64,000 nt of DNA from positions 124,001 through 188,000 of the forward strand of contig JARGSG010000110.1 in NCBI GenBank assembly GCA_030374805.1, read 5' to 3'. Both the position numbers and the translations under genes were made by a program. The stretch comes from Gracilaria gracilis (Eukaryota; Rhodophyta; Florideophyceae; Gracilariales; Gracilariaceae). This document shows, piece by piece, positions 10,278-20,240 of the stretch. Under the pieces are notes generated by a model. The model ran no database searches. It saw nothing but the letters and a program-made list of their open reading frames with translations, and was not told the DNA's origin. Position 1 is the stretch's first letter, and every line of letters begins with the position of its first letter.

Positions 10278-10282
10278 TACAT

Positions 10283-10790
10283 TGTCGTACAAATACCGAT
10301 AAGGTGTGGGGTCCGCCTGGTAGAGGGAGCGCGCGAGGGCTCAACCTAAAGGGGAAAAACACACAACCAATATGGTAGTAGGGCACCTGAAACCCGCAGG
10401 GGCAAACGGCGGGGCAACTAGTCTAGACCGTGTAGGTGTACGGTAGTAGACGTCGACGCGCGGTAAAACCTGAATAGTAATAGAGTAGTAAGTGACCAAG
10501 ATGGTATAGTTACTGCCCTAATAGTGCCTGACTTTACAATACCCGAGGGGGAAGGCGAGGTGCACCACAATATATACAAGGTGCACCGACGCCGATCTCC
10601 CATGCGGGCATGACGTCATCGGCTGTGCCCATGACCTACTGTCATGGGCCAGCAATGCTAAACTATCCTAGACTATAAATTAGAAATTAGAAATTATAAA
10701 ATACAGAATACCAATTGGGTACAGTGCAGCCAGCAAGGCGCACCAGTAGACCCACGTGGCACCAACCCATTGAGGTCTCATTGTACTACA
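10283..10790 (-). repeat. 3' LTR of the gypsy element
   Basis: Read on the plus strand it begins TGTCGTACAAAT and ends TTGTACTACA, so both ends are TG...CA. It contains five ACC-N5-GGT sites (10295, 10366, 10427, 10495, 10710), a TGACGTCA palindrome at 10611-10618 and a 9-bp inverted repeat, GCCCATGAC with GTCATGGGC, at 10627-10649. Confidence 0.95.
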
Positions 10791-10802
10791 GACCCCCTTC
10801 CT
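10791..10802 (-). other. Polypurine tract of the gypsy element
   Basis: Directly before the 3' LTR the minus strand reads AGGAAGGGGGTC, the expected plus-strand DNA primer site. Confidence 0.75.
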
Positions 10803-12629
10803 ATCCTGAGCCACGCCCTCGTGGCTCCTAGATCCTTTGACCAAGTCGGTTGCATCGTCGTACCAATTTGGTCCCTGTCGCAGCCTTCGTGCCATCTCAC
10901 GCCGTGCGTCGCGTCGGTTCGGCATCACCGAACGCACTCTGTTCACCACCTTGGTCATCACCGATTGCGGCTCTATCCGCCTCTTTGGTTATCACCGACA
11001 GCGGCCTATTCATTCCCATTTGTGGTTTGGGCGCGACGCGCGTCTTCTTCCAGTACCTTCAAGGCTCCCTATTGCACTGCTTCGGGATACCCATTATGGG
11101 GCGACACCATTATGGTACTATCTTCTCGTCCTCGCCTTCATCACGATACTTTTGCGGTCTAGCTGTCCCTTCGCGGTCTTCTTGCTCCCGCAATGGTTAC
11201 AACATCACCACATTGGTCCACGTATGCGCGGCTCGTCTGCTCTCCTTCCTATCCGATACCGTACTGGTCGACTTCGTGATACCATACAGGTCTGGTTCTT
11301 GCACTTTCTTTGTAGCTTCACGATTATCGTAGCACCTTCAAGGTTCTAACCCTACCGTACACGACTGTACAGCGTCATCGTACTTTTTCCGCAGAGACTT
11401 GCTCTTCCTTCAAGGTTTATGCGACAGGCCGTATCGGTTCCTGCGGGTATCGTTGTCCACAACCACGAAGGTTCGGTTCCTCACAATAACCATCTGGGTC
11501 ATGATTTCCTTTCAGTTTGATCTCCAATCGCACGACCTCCAAACCACTTTGGTAAACATTGGAGTGCGCTACCGTGCGCAGCGAGCGTCGCACCGTCCCT
11601 GTTGGGCACTAGGCGCTTGCCATGCGTTCACCCTCAGGTTGATTATTGTCTCCACTTGGGTCTGTGCTTGAGCCACTTTGCTCCCGCATCCGTATTGGTG
11701 TTAGTCTTGAAATAAAAGTTAAATGTTGTGCGTTTCCATGTTAGGTTCCAATTACCCTATAGGTGCGGTGCGCAGCAAGAGAGGAAGCGCAAAAACATCT
11801 CCCCTTTCCCTTAGAGCTGGGCATCTCGAATCAGGTTTTGAAACTCTTCTCCCCCTTCCTTAGACCAGCGTACCACGATGGGTGAGGGTTAATGCCTTGT
11901 ACTTAATTTAGCTCCATCCTGAACCATTCTGGTGCTCGTAGTATGGTTCACCATGTTGGTACGCCGATGCGCCTTCGTGCGGCGCAGCGAGCGGTTTCGC
12001 TTCCCATGAGGTCTTATTTGTGCCAAGCGCTTGCGCGCAGTGGCCAGCAATGTACCGAGATGGTTCGGCATGGCCTCTCACCATGCATGGGCGCACGTGC
12101 GGTGCTTTACCCCGGAGGTTACTTGCAAGGCGAATCAAAAAATTCGACCGGAAAATTACCCCTCAAGATGGTAGTGAAAACGCAGAAAACCCTTTTGGTC
12201 TGTATCTCGAGAACCAAGGGGTTTCAGAGACTGGGAATGGCCGATTCGGGAGCGCGGCACGGTCAAAATACTTAGATTTTTTGACCATGCCGTTGTTCGC
12301 TCCCTACACACAATAGTGTAAACCGAATCGGTTACTCCGCACGGCGCGCCACGAGCAGCGCGCGTATGCCTCGTCAAATAAAAAGAATCCAATTTTTTGA
12401 ATGTTTCCACCGTGCGGGTTCGCGCGCGTGCCGCGCACGTGCATGGCGCGTGTGCAACGGCGCGCGTACAACGGTGCGTCCGTCTTTAGCGCTACCGCTC
12501 CTTGGACGTACCCTCATGGAATGCTTCCTTCTGGTTGTACCTTCCCGGTGAGCGTCCGAACCGACTTCGGTACTCCTCATTACAATGTGCTTTTCCCCCT
12601 TCCTTGGGGGACTGCATTACCTCTAAGGT
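10803..12629 (-). other. 1.8-kb non-coding 3' region of the gypsy element
   Basis: Lies between the pol stop and the polypurine tract. Plus-strand open frames here (up to 170 codons, overlapping in all frames) have no domain and run antisense to the element, so they are rejected. About 20 ACC-N5-GGT sites fall in this stretch, the highest density in the element. Confidence 0.7.
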
Positions 12630-15600
12630 TTACCCATCATTCGGCATGTCCTCTCCTTTGCGGTTCCAGTAGCTTACCCTGAAATGGTGTGGTATGGCTG
12701 AGGGCGGCTCGGCGGTATCACCGTCAGCCCCCCAGCCATACCAGCGTACTGTGTACTTCAGACCTTCTTGGGTACGGCGGTGACCTACAAGGCGTTCCAC
12801 TGGGAACTCATTAGAGACCTGGGCTGGTATCGTTTCACCACTTTGGTTTAGATGAGCATCGGTACCACTAGGGGTAGGTGTTTCCTCTGAAGGAGCAACC
12901 GTAATCCCCGCAGGTGGTACGTAGTCTGGGTCGTCACCCTGTGCGTCATCATTAACCTCGATGGGTGTCCCGTCTTCCCGGGGCTGAGTCCTCAGGGCAA
13001 CCGCTTGTGGGTCACGCGCGGATTCTCCGCGTTCCTTCCTGGACTGAACCGTCTGAGGTGCAACCGTGATTCGGTCAATAGAGATTGTATTCTCTACACC
13101 ATCTTGGTTCACCGTTACCGTGTGGTCGGTCGACCGAACTACCTTGAAAGGTCCCGATGATTTCGGAAGAAGCTTAGAATTGATATCTCTATCAATAGCT
13201 TCATCATCAGCTTCATCACCCGGTCGTGGTTTAGCTCCTTTCGGAGGGTGGTCAATAAAGACATATTGACCCGGCGTAGCCGTTACCACTTGGGTTACCT
13301 TACGGTCGTAGTCCTCCTTGTACCGCTTCTGGGATGCTGTGAGCTTGCTCTCAGCATACTTGAGAGCACGTCTCAACCTCAAAAGGGTATTCCGTTTGAC
13401 CTGTGACGGTGTGAGCGCTCCGGCGGCTTCTTGTCCTAATGGGTCCCCTTCAACAACAATACCTGGTGGGTGTCTTGACAGTATTAGATCGAACGGCGTA
13501 GTTTGCGTCGCTCGATGAACCTGAAGGTTATATGCATATGTCAAGGGCTGCACGAGCTCGTCCCAACCAGTTTGGTGTTCTTCCGTATAATGTCGCAGCC
13601 TAGATACCAGTGTTCGGTTAAAGCGCTCCACTTGCCCATTCGTTTGCGGATGGTAGGCAGTAGTGAAGTAGTGCTTAATACCCAAGAGGTTACAAACAGC
13701 TTCAAAGAACTTCGAAGCTAAGTTCGAACCATTGTCGGTAAGTAGATAAAGCGGTGCACCATACGGGTAGATCCAATTGTTCAAGAACGCCACCGCGAGG
13801 GTCGTCGATTTCGTGTCCTTCAAGGGTATCGCTCGCGTGAGCTTCGAGAACCTGTCGGTGATTACGATGATGTACTGATATCCCCTTGTGGTTTTTGGTA
13901 ATGGACCCAGAAGGTCTATTGCGACGAACTCGAGAGGACCCGCTGCAGGGAATAACTTCAAGTATTTCCTGTGCTTCCGGAGACCTCCACGGGTACGTAC
14001 GCAAGATTCACATTGACCTACAAAGGTATATATATCATTAGCCATATGAGGCCAGTAGTACCCTTGCCTCAAGGTGTAGTACATTCTCGTACCTCCAGGG
14101 TGTCCTGATAGCCTTGGGTAGTGGGCTAGGTACAGCACCCGAGGGCGCAGCACCTTGGGCACTTCCTTCTGAAGGGAACCATCAATAGGAGCTCGCCTCA
14201 CCAGGAAACCATTTCGGTCGACGTCAAAGTTCGAGTCTTTCATACCTACTTGGTCCATGAGAGAGCGGCAATAAACATCGTTTGCTTGCTCTCTCAGGAA
14301 TTCCTCGCGGGTAATTGGCATGACGTCTGTTTCCTCGAGGGCGAGTATTTCCCGAGCGATGGCATCACTAAACCACGTATCCTCTTCGGGTAGAGTCCAG
14401 TAACCTTCTAAGGTATCACCATCAGGGTTGGTAGAGATGGTAAAGCATGGGATATCATCCTCTACCGGCTCGGTGTCCAAACCATCTGTGGTAATGCGAG
14501 ACATCGCGTCTGCGACATTGTGCTTGATACCTGGACGGTACTGTACGTCATACTCGAACTCTGAAAGTCGTAACCGCCATCGGGCAAGTCTGCCTGATGC
14601 GTCGGCCAGACCCAGTATCCACCGTAGTGCATCATGGTCGGTTCGAAGCGTGAACCTTTCACCATATAGGTAGGGACGGAGCATCAACATGCTCCAGACT
14701 ACTGCCAGACATTCCTTTTCGGTTGTTGTGTAGTTCTTTTCTGCAGCGTGCAAAGCACGGCTCCAGTACCCTATAGGTAGTTTGTCGCCGTTTTCTTGCT
14801 CCTGCATAAGACAACAACCAATTTGGGCCTCCGAAGCGTCAGTATCCAACGTGTATCGTAAACCAGCTTTGGGTAATGCCAAGATGGGAGGTGTCAAGAG
14901 CGCATGTTTCAGCGCCTCGAACGCATCCATTTCCTCATTGGTAAGACATTCAAACCTTGTAGGTTGACCTTTCAGCAGCTTCCTGTTGAGGGGAGCCGCT
15001 ATCTTGGCAAATCCCTTGATAAACCGGCGGTACACATTGCACAAACCTATAAAGGATCGGATTTCCGTCTGGGACGTGGGTGGCTTGGCCTCCTGCACGG
15101 CCCGGATATTCCGCGGCGTCACTTCTAACCTCCCAGGGCTGATGATATGACCAAGGTATTCTACCTCTTTGGTGAAGAATTCGCACTTGCGGAGCTTCAA
15201 CGTTACTCCAGATTCCCTCAAAAGGTTCAAAACTTCCCTAACATGGTGGAAATGTTCCTCTACCGTTCTGGAATATATGATTACATCGTCGATGTATACC
15301 AGAGCGGTTCTCCACTTCACCTTCGAAAGGATTATATCTAACGCCCTCTGAAAGGTAGCCGGGGCATTTCGCAACCCAAAGGGCATACGCGTAAAGCGGA
15401 ATACCCCAGCGTGGCAAGTAAACGTAGTTTTGTCCTTGTCTTCTTCCCTGATAGGTACCTGCCAATAACCACAATTGGCATCGAGCGTAGTAAAGATCTT
15501 GGCGTTGCCCAACGAATCTATACACTCGTCCATTCTAGGTATTGGGTACGAATCCCTAATGGTCATACTATTCAGTCTTCTGTAGTCCACACAGAACCGC

Positions 15601-16886
15601 ATACGGGTATCATTCTTCTTTGTGACGAGAACCACAGGGCTGGCCCAGTCCGCATTTGCTGGTTCTATGACACCTTCACGGAGCATTCTCTCGACCTCAT
15701 TGAGCTCAGTCTCCCGGGCTTTTGGACCTGCACGGTAAGGCTGCTGGTAAATGGGTTTCCAGCCAGGCACCATATCAATACGGTGCTCTGTAGCCTCAAT
15801 TTGGCCCAACCGGCCCGACCACATGGGTTCAAATTCTTCTAAGAGACTGAGGATCCGGTCTCGGAGAGCCTGGTTCTCCGCACCGATCTGGACTTCCTCT
15901 CTCCAATTCCGCACTGGTTCCAGTTCCATAGTCTTTTCCTGATCCCTAACCTTAAAGGTACTGGAGATCTTCTGTTCCATTTTGGTATTTGTTGATAACG
16001 GGGGCGCATATGCAGGGTATGGCGCATCCGTTCCTCCCCCTTCCTTAGAGGTGGCGACCTCGCCCAACACATGAGGTGAGACCGTGAAAACCCCTTGTGG
16101 TGCCGGCAGTGCGATTCCAATAGTGGTATTCTTGGGTAACTTAACAATGTGATTGCTAAAGTTACTCAAGTACACCTTGAAGGCTTGGTTAGGGATGTTG
16201 TCGATAATCCCGTTTGCCATCAAGGCGAGATGTCTTTCTGCCAACCTAGGATGGTTCTGTAGCATTACCAATCCTGGAACTGCGCATGAGACATTCACTA
16301 CCATTTGGGTCGTAGCCGGAATTGAAACCAATTTGGTGAGCCGTATCTTGTTTGAAACCGTTTCGGTGGGTATATTGAACCTCGGCTTCTTACGCCAACC
16401 ATTTTTGGTCTGCGTATTACCCAGTATGGCAATACGACCACCTTGACGGAGAGCGACCGTTCGGGACCCTGGCAAAATTGCCTTGACATGTTTGTCAATA
16501 AATTTGGTCCCGAGGATACAGTCTGTCGCCAAACGATCCACCACAAAGAAATTGAGCTTCACCTTCAAGGTTCCAAGTTGTACCACAGTGGTTAACATTC
16601 CTCTAAGGTGCAGTGGGCGCTCATTAGCGTCCACCAGCGGGTTGATAGTCGGGGCAGGCCGAATGTTCCGCAAGACCGCATCGGGTATGACGCGAGCGTT
16701 TAGGACATTTGGACCGGCGCCGGTATCGAGTACACACGCAACGGGGACCTGTAGGTAATTGAGAAAGCTTACTGAAGCATTAACTTTATAGTTATTGTAC
16801 TTCATTAGACACACCACATTGGGTACATCTGATTCTTCTTTTTCCACCATTAAGGTTTCCCGTTCCGGTATCGACGGGCCTTCCAA
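12630..16886 (-). CDS. pol: Gypsy pol polyprotein: protease, RT, RNase H, integrase, chromodomain
   Basis: About 1,418 codons without a stop. In order: aspartic protease DTGAGPN (54-60); reverse transcriptase with FCVDYRRLN, TLDANCGYWQ, MPFGLRNAPATFQR and catalytic YIDD (531-534); RNase H beginning LDTDASEAQIG (about 680) with TTEKECLAVVW; integrase zinc domain HYPRLSGH...CESC (about 922-962); integrase core with Asp990 (AIDLLG), Asp1051 (TDNGS) and Glu1087 (QVERFN); and a C-terminal chromodomain, VERLVGHRRTQEGLKYTVRW (from about 1357), followed by DTAEPPSAIP. Every catalytic residue I can check is present, so the enzyme may be active. The frame has no ATG at its upstream edge and stays open into the end of gag, so it is probably made by a -1 frameshift. 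The chromodomain likely steers insertion to histone-marked chromatin (family knowledge). Confidence 0.95.
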   Translation of the reverse strand: MEGPSIPERETLMVEKEESDVPNVVCLMKYNNYKVNASVSFLNYLQVPVACVLDTGAGPNVLNARVIPDAVLRNIRPAPTINPLVDANERPLHLRGMLTTVVQLGTLKVKLNFFVVDRLATDCILGTKFIDKHVKAILPGSRTVALRQGGRIAILGNTQTKNGWRKKPRFNIPTETVSNKIRLTKLVSIPATTQMVVNVSCAVPGLVMLQNHPRLAERHLALMANGIIDNIPNQAFKVYLSNFSNHIVKLPKNTTIGIALPAPQGVFTVSPHVLGEVATSKEGGGTDAPYPAYAPPLSTNTKMEQKISSTFKVRDQEKTMELEPVRNWREEVQIGAENQALRDRILSLLEEFEPMWSGRLGQIEATEHRIDMVPGWKPIYQQPYRAGPKARETELNEVERMLREGVIEPANADWASPVVLVTKKNDTRMRFCVDYRRLNSMTIRDSYPIPRMDECIDSLGNAKIFTTLDANCGYWQVPIREEDKDKTTFTCHAGVFRFTRMPFGLRNAPATFQRALDIILSKVKWRTALVYIDDVIIYSRTVEEHFHHVREVLNLLRESGVTLKLRKCEFFTKEVEYLGHIISPGRLEVTPRNIRAVQEAKPPTSQTEIRSFIGLCNVYRRFIKGFAKIAAPLNRKLLKGQPTRFECLTNEEMDAFEALKHALLTPPILALPKAGLRYTLDTDASEAQIGCCLMQEQENGDKLPIGYWSRALHAAEKNYTTTEKECLAVVWSMLMLRPYLYGERFTLRTDHDALRWILGLADASGRLARWRLRLSEFEYDVQYRPGIKHNVADAMSRITTDGLDTEPVEDDIPCFTISTNPDGDTLEGYWTLPEEDTWFSDAIAREILALEETDVMPITREEFLREQANDVYCRSLMDQVGMKDSNFDVDRNGFLVRRAPIDGSLQKEVPKVLRPRVLYLAHYPRLSGHPGGTRMYYTLRQGYYWPHMANDIYTFVGQCESCVRTRGGLRKHRKYLKLFPAAGPLEFVAIDLLGPLPKTTRGYQYIIVITDRFSKLTRAIPLKDTKSTTLAVAFLNNWIYPYGAPLYLLTDNGSNLASKFFEAVCNLLGIKHYFTTAYHPQTNGQVERFNRTLVSRLRHYTEEHQTGWDELVQPLTYAYNLQVHRATQTTPFDLILSRHPPGIVVEGDPLGQEAAGALTPSQVKRNTLLRLRRALKYAESKLTASQKRYKEDYDRKVTQVVTATPGQYVFIDHPPKGAKPRPGDEADDEAIDRDINSKLLPKSSGPFKVVRSTDHTVTVNQDGVENTISIDRITVAPQTVQSRKERGESARDPQAVALRTQPREDGTPIEVNDDAQGDDPDYVPPAGITVAPSEETPTPSGTDAHLNQSGETIPAQVSNEFPVERLVGHRRTQEGLKYTVRWYGWGADGDTAEPPSAIPHHFRVSYWNRKGEDMPNDG

Positions 16887-16906
16887 TTCACGGTTAGGGG
16901 TGGCCC

Positions 16907-19071
16907 CTACGCTAACCGTTCGGTGTTTTCCTGCTCCTCCGGAGCGGGACTGTCCTTCTCCAAGATTGGTGTTTCCTCGACGAGATGAACCTGAGATGGT
17001 GATGGTTGAGCTTGTACCCTCTTTCCAGATCCATATAGGTTACGGTGGTTTTGCTGCTTGGCACTGATCAGATGTTCGCGCACCCCTGGGGGTATTTTGT
17101 CACATCTGTTCGCCAGATGGTCTGGCGACAAACAGAGCCAGCAAACCAATCCACCTGTCTGGGGATCACGCATTATCATAGAGGTAGGTCGGGTAGCCGG
17201 ATTGGTTGGTGCTGTAGCATATGAAGATGCTTGCGAACCACCCGTTGAGGTTTGTTGAGTGCTCGCCGCACTTGGTGGCGACCTAACCGAAGCTGGTGGT
17301 ACTGTCGACGACCAATTACCAATGGAGGTGGCTCGTGACTGAGCCTGCGGCGCAGTCACGAGATGAACTGCCATTCCTGTTGGTACGCGAATGAGCGAAT
17401 CTCCCTCTGAGGTAGTGCTTTCTTCTAGCTTCAATACTGACCGTTTCGGTTTATCCTTTGAGGTATGGGACGCCGACGGCTTCTTTTCGTGACGGAGAGT
17501 GTCACCTAGTCCCTGGGCATAACGGGCAAGCCCATTATAGTCCACCTTACGGTTGTTCGCCAGGTAATTGCGTACCTGCGAACGGATCGCTTTGTCAACA
17601 TTGTCGGCAAAGAGCGACTTCAAACTACTAGTGGTAAAGACATTACCGCATCGGGTGGCCAGATTCCAAAGGCCCAACGAGAATTCCATTTCGGTTTGGC
17701 TAGAGCGTTGGCGATATGCCTGCACCTCAGCGTAACCTTCCTGGATAACCTCATCGGTAGCGTAAGTTTCCAACATGAAATTAACCACTTCTGGGTACGT
17801 CTCTAACATCTCTGGCCCCTCTTCATCAACCGCCAGGGTATTTCCACGGAGCCTGCCTTGCAGCAAGTGGTAAGCTTGACCTTTAAGGTAAAACTGGAAT
17901 AACCACATGGCAGCGCCTTCGGAAAAACCATTTTGGTCGCATGCAATCTTGAACTTCTGTAGAAACTCAATTACCGCAATGGGATCATCACCTGCGAAGG
18001 TAGTATCACCCATCTGGAAGCTGAGCTTCTTATGGTGCTTGGTGATCTTCTGCGCAACCTCTTGGGTGTAAGCAGAGGATCGGTTTTCTCAACCGATATG
18101 ACCTATAATCAACCGCTTTGGTGAACATATCGTTCAGCGGCTGACGCACCTCTAGGGTTGTATCGGTGTCCGAATCCGAGTCGGACGACTCGTACCGTTT
18201 CTTCTTACCTTTCCGGTTTCTCTTTGACGACTTCTTCGCCAACCTGTTCGGTCTCTTCTGGCGTCTACCTTTACGGTCATCATCCGACGATGAACCAGTA
18301 TCGGTATCGGAGCTCGAGGAATCGGGGTCAGAGTCGTAGCCGCGATTCTTTCCCTTTTTCCTCCTCCTTTCTTTACCCTTGCGTTTTCTTCTTCGTCGCC
18401 CCTCATCTGGGTCAGACGAATCGTCCTCAGGTCCACCAGTCTTGGTGTCCTTTCGAACGTTACCTCCAATGGGTGGCAAGTACACGTCTCGAGGGCTCAT
18501 CTCTATATGGCCCTCTTGACCTTGCCTTAAACCTTGTAGGTACGCATTATCGGCCGGAATTGGCTTGATTGGTGCGGAAGAACCAGCAGGGATCCCTTGT
18601 GGTATGCGGAGTAACCACATTCACCCCAGGGGTTTTGGCTTCCGCCATTCCTTCAGAAACCCAAAGGTCTTGAACCACTCGGTAGATATGCTCCCGGGCA
18701 CCCGTTAAGAGGTATGTTTCAACCAATTTAGGTATGCGTTGAGAGAGCTCGTGCACGGCTCGATCAACCACCAAGAGGGTAACGGCGTCCATGTCCATTG
18801 AGGTCATAGCTTCATTAACCGTAGCGGTAAAAAGAGCTTTCGCTCGATCTTCCAATTGGGGCCAAAGGTCCTCAACCGTTGTCGGCAAATCCTTGTTAGG
18901 TTCAGGAGCCAACGGTGGCTGAGTGCCCGTATCCTTTGAGGTTCCGGCCCGAGGTTGCCGAAGCAACTCCTCGGGATTATCCAGAATGGGTTTAGCGGCC
19001 GAAGCCGCAGCAGAACCCTTGTGGCTAGGTGGCTCGCTAGAGCCACGAGTAATCCTTTTAAGTCTTTCCAT
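16907..19071 (-). CDS. gag: Gypsy gag with CCHC zinc knuckle (two apparent frame breaks)
   Basis: Structural capsid/nucleocapsid gene. Three overlapping minus-strand frames make one gag: 19071 to about 18600 (MERLKRITRGSSEPP, an acidic helical region), about 18620 to 18080 (Lys/Arg/Ser/Asp-rich, RS-like), and about 18110 to 16907 (capsid-like AVIEFLQKFKIACD and YPEVVNFMLETYATDEV, then the knuckle CWLCLSPDHLANRC, Cx2Cx4Hx4C). Each junction needs a +1 shift; the second lies near 18090, where skipping one A joins YRSYRL to ENRSSAY. With LTRs this similar, accidental indels are unexpected but possible, so these are either fresh damage or programmed shifts. The end overlaps pol in the -1 frame, the usual gypsy arrangement: gag stops at 16907 while the pol frame is already open. 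Confidence 0.75.
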
Positions 19072-19200
19072 AGTGACCAATAGTGGTATCCAATTGCTTC
19101 GCGAGTATTCCTACGAAACCAAATAGGTGTGTGAACTTCCAGAATCCTTTCGAATGTCTTCTGTTCACCAGTAAAGGTACGACAAAAACCAAGAAACTTC

Positions 19201-19215
19201 TAAGTCGGGAGACCA
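19201..19215 (-). other. Primer-binding site of the gypsy element
   Basis: Three bases inside the 5' LTR the minus strand reads TGGTCTCCCGACTTA, which starts with the TGG expected opposite a tRNA 3' CCA end. The priming tRNA cannot be named without the tRNA set of the organism. Confidence 0.65.
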
Positions 19216-19218
19216 AAA

Positions 19219-19726
19219 TGTCGTACAAATACCGATAAGGTGTGGGGTCCGCCTGGTAGAGGGAGCGCGCGAGGGCTCAACCTAAAGGGGAAAAACACAC
19301 AACCAATATGGTAGTAGGGCACCTGAAACCCGCAGGGGCAAACGGCGGGGCAACTAGTCTAGACCGTGTAGGTGTACGGTAGTAGACGTCGACGCGCGGT
19401 AAAACCTGAATAGTAATAGAGTAGTAAGTGACCAAGATGGTATAGTTACTGCCCTAATGGTGCCTGACTTTACAATACCCGAGGGGGAAGGCGAGGTGCA
19501 CCACAATATATACAAGGTGCACCGACGCCGATCTCCCATGCGGGCATGACGTCATCGGCTGTGCCCATGACCTACTGTCATGGGCCAGCAATGCTAAACT
19601 ATCGTAGACTATAAATTAGAAATTAGAAATTATAAAATACAGAATACCAATTGGGTACAGTGCAGCCAGCAAGGCGCACCAGTAGACCCACGTGGCACCA
19701 ACCCATTGGGGTCTCATTGTACTACA
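19219..19726 (-). repeat. 5' LTR of the gypsy element
   Basis: Same 508 bp as the other LTR except for three single-base differences (in the CCCTAATRGTG, TATCSTAGAC and CATTGRGGTC contexts). This copy carries the promoter for the minus-strand transcript. Confidence 0.95.
19504..19554 (-). promoter_or_regulatory. Probable LTR promoter: TATA box with upstream TGACGTCA
   Basis: On the minus strand a TATATAT-type box (plus-strand 19505-19513) lies about 35-40 bp downstream of the perfect CRE-like palindrome TGACGTCA (19547-19554), a sensible order and spacing for a promoter transcribing the element. The role is inferred from position only. Confidence 0.5.
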
Positions 19727-19731
19727 TACAT

Positions 19732-20240
19732 TATGCTTGAACAAAAAGTTGAAGCGCATACGATATTGAGATACGACTCGCCGGGTGTAATCTTACCGTA
19801 ATTATTCATTAAAACGGTTCATAAACTGGTTTGGTCATTATATGGTTTCCAACACATAACCATGCGCCAATTCATGGTATCAAACCTAATTTTTTGATCT
19901 GCCATTCAATTTGAGATTAGGGGGGAATTATTTAAGTTGATCCCAGTTTGTGATTGATCCCTTTTGAAGTTAAAGTAACGGCGAGTACACAATCATTTCA
20001 TGCCAACCTTTACGGAAAACCCCAATGGTTCGCGGCGTTTCCGTAACGGTCAGTTTACAACCGTGTAGGTTGTCAATCAAAAAAAATTGTAACGTTAATT
20101 TGGGCCGTTTGAAAGGGTTGTACAGAAATGCGGATCAATTGGAGCCTTCGTTCCCGTTGATTATAACACGAGACGCAGATCTGTTCCTTTCCTCGAGAGC
20201 AAGATCTTCGTGAGAACCGTCTAGAAAAGCTAAGAAAGAA
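19732..20240. other. Intergenic stretch between the gypsy element and the MULE-like frame
   Basis: No gene is seen. It contains two further ACC-N5-GGT sites (20019, 20060), and two more follow inside the next frame (20317, 20432). I found no terminal inverted repeat for the next element here. Confidence 0.5.

Larger units (their letters stand above)
10283..19726 (-). mobile_element. Young Ty3/gypsy LTR retrotransposon with chromodomain
   Basis: Complete element of 9,444 bp. The two 508-bp LTRs (10283-10790, 19219-19726) differ at only three positions that I can find, and a 5-bp TACAT target duplication flanks it (10278-10282, 19727-19731). Coding is on the minus strand, so the right LTR is the 5' LTR. 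Order: primer-binding site, gag with zinc knuckle, protease, reverse transcriptase, RNase H, integrase, chromodomain, then 1.8 kb of non-coding DNA and a polypurine tract. The chromodomain points to the chromovirus group, which targets marked chromatin. Near-identical LTRs indicate recent insertion. The whole element is studded with ACC-N5-GGT palindromes. Confidence 0.95.
10283..19726. repeat. Dispersed ACC-N5-GGT interrupted palindromes (about 74)
   Basis: An 11-bp dyad, ACC then any five bases then GGT, occurs about 64 times between the LTRs and five times in each LTR, by eye. Examples of start positions: 10295, 10366, 10840, 10862, 10945, 11106, 11281, 11489, 11543, 11933, 12054, 13098, 13566, 14244, 14661, 15163, 16300, 16327, 16357, 16561, 16582, 17440, 18057, 18112, 18207, 18242, 18267 and 18818. 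About two or three are expected by chance. Sites lie in LTRs, non-coding DNA, gag and pol, and within pol they fall in all three codon phases. The central five bases vary, while the ACC and GGT arms are kept. Near misses with N6 or one arm mismatch are also common. Confidence 0.85.

Noticed and set aside
10770..11349. Overlapping plus-strand frames of 130-170 codons beside the 3' LTR
   Set aside because: They run antisense to the element, overlap each other in three frames and have no domain; the region is the non-coding 3' part of the gypsy element.
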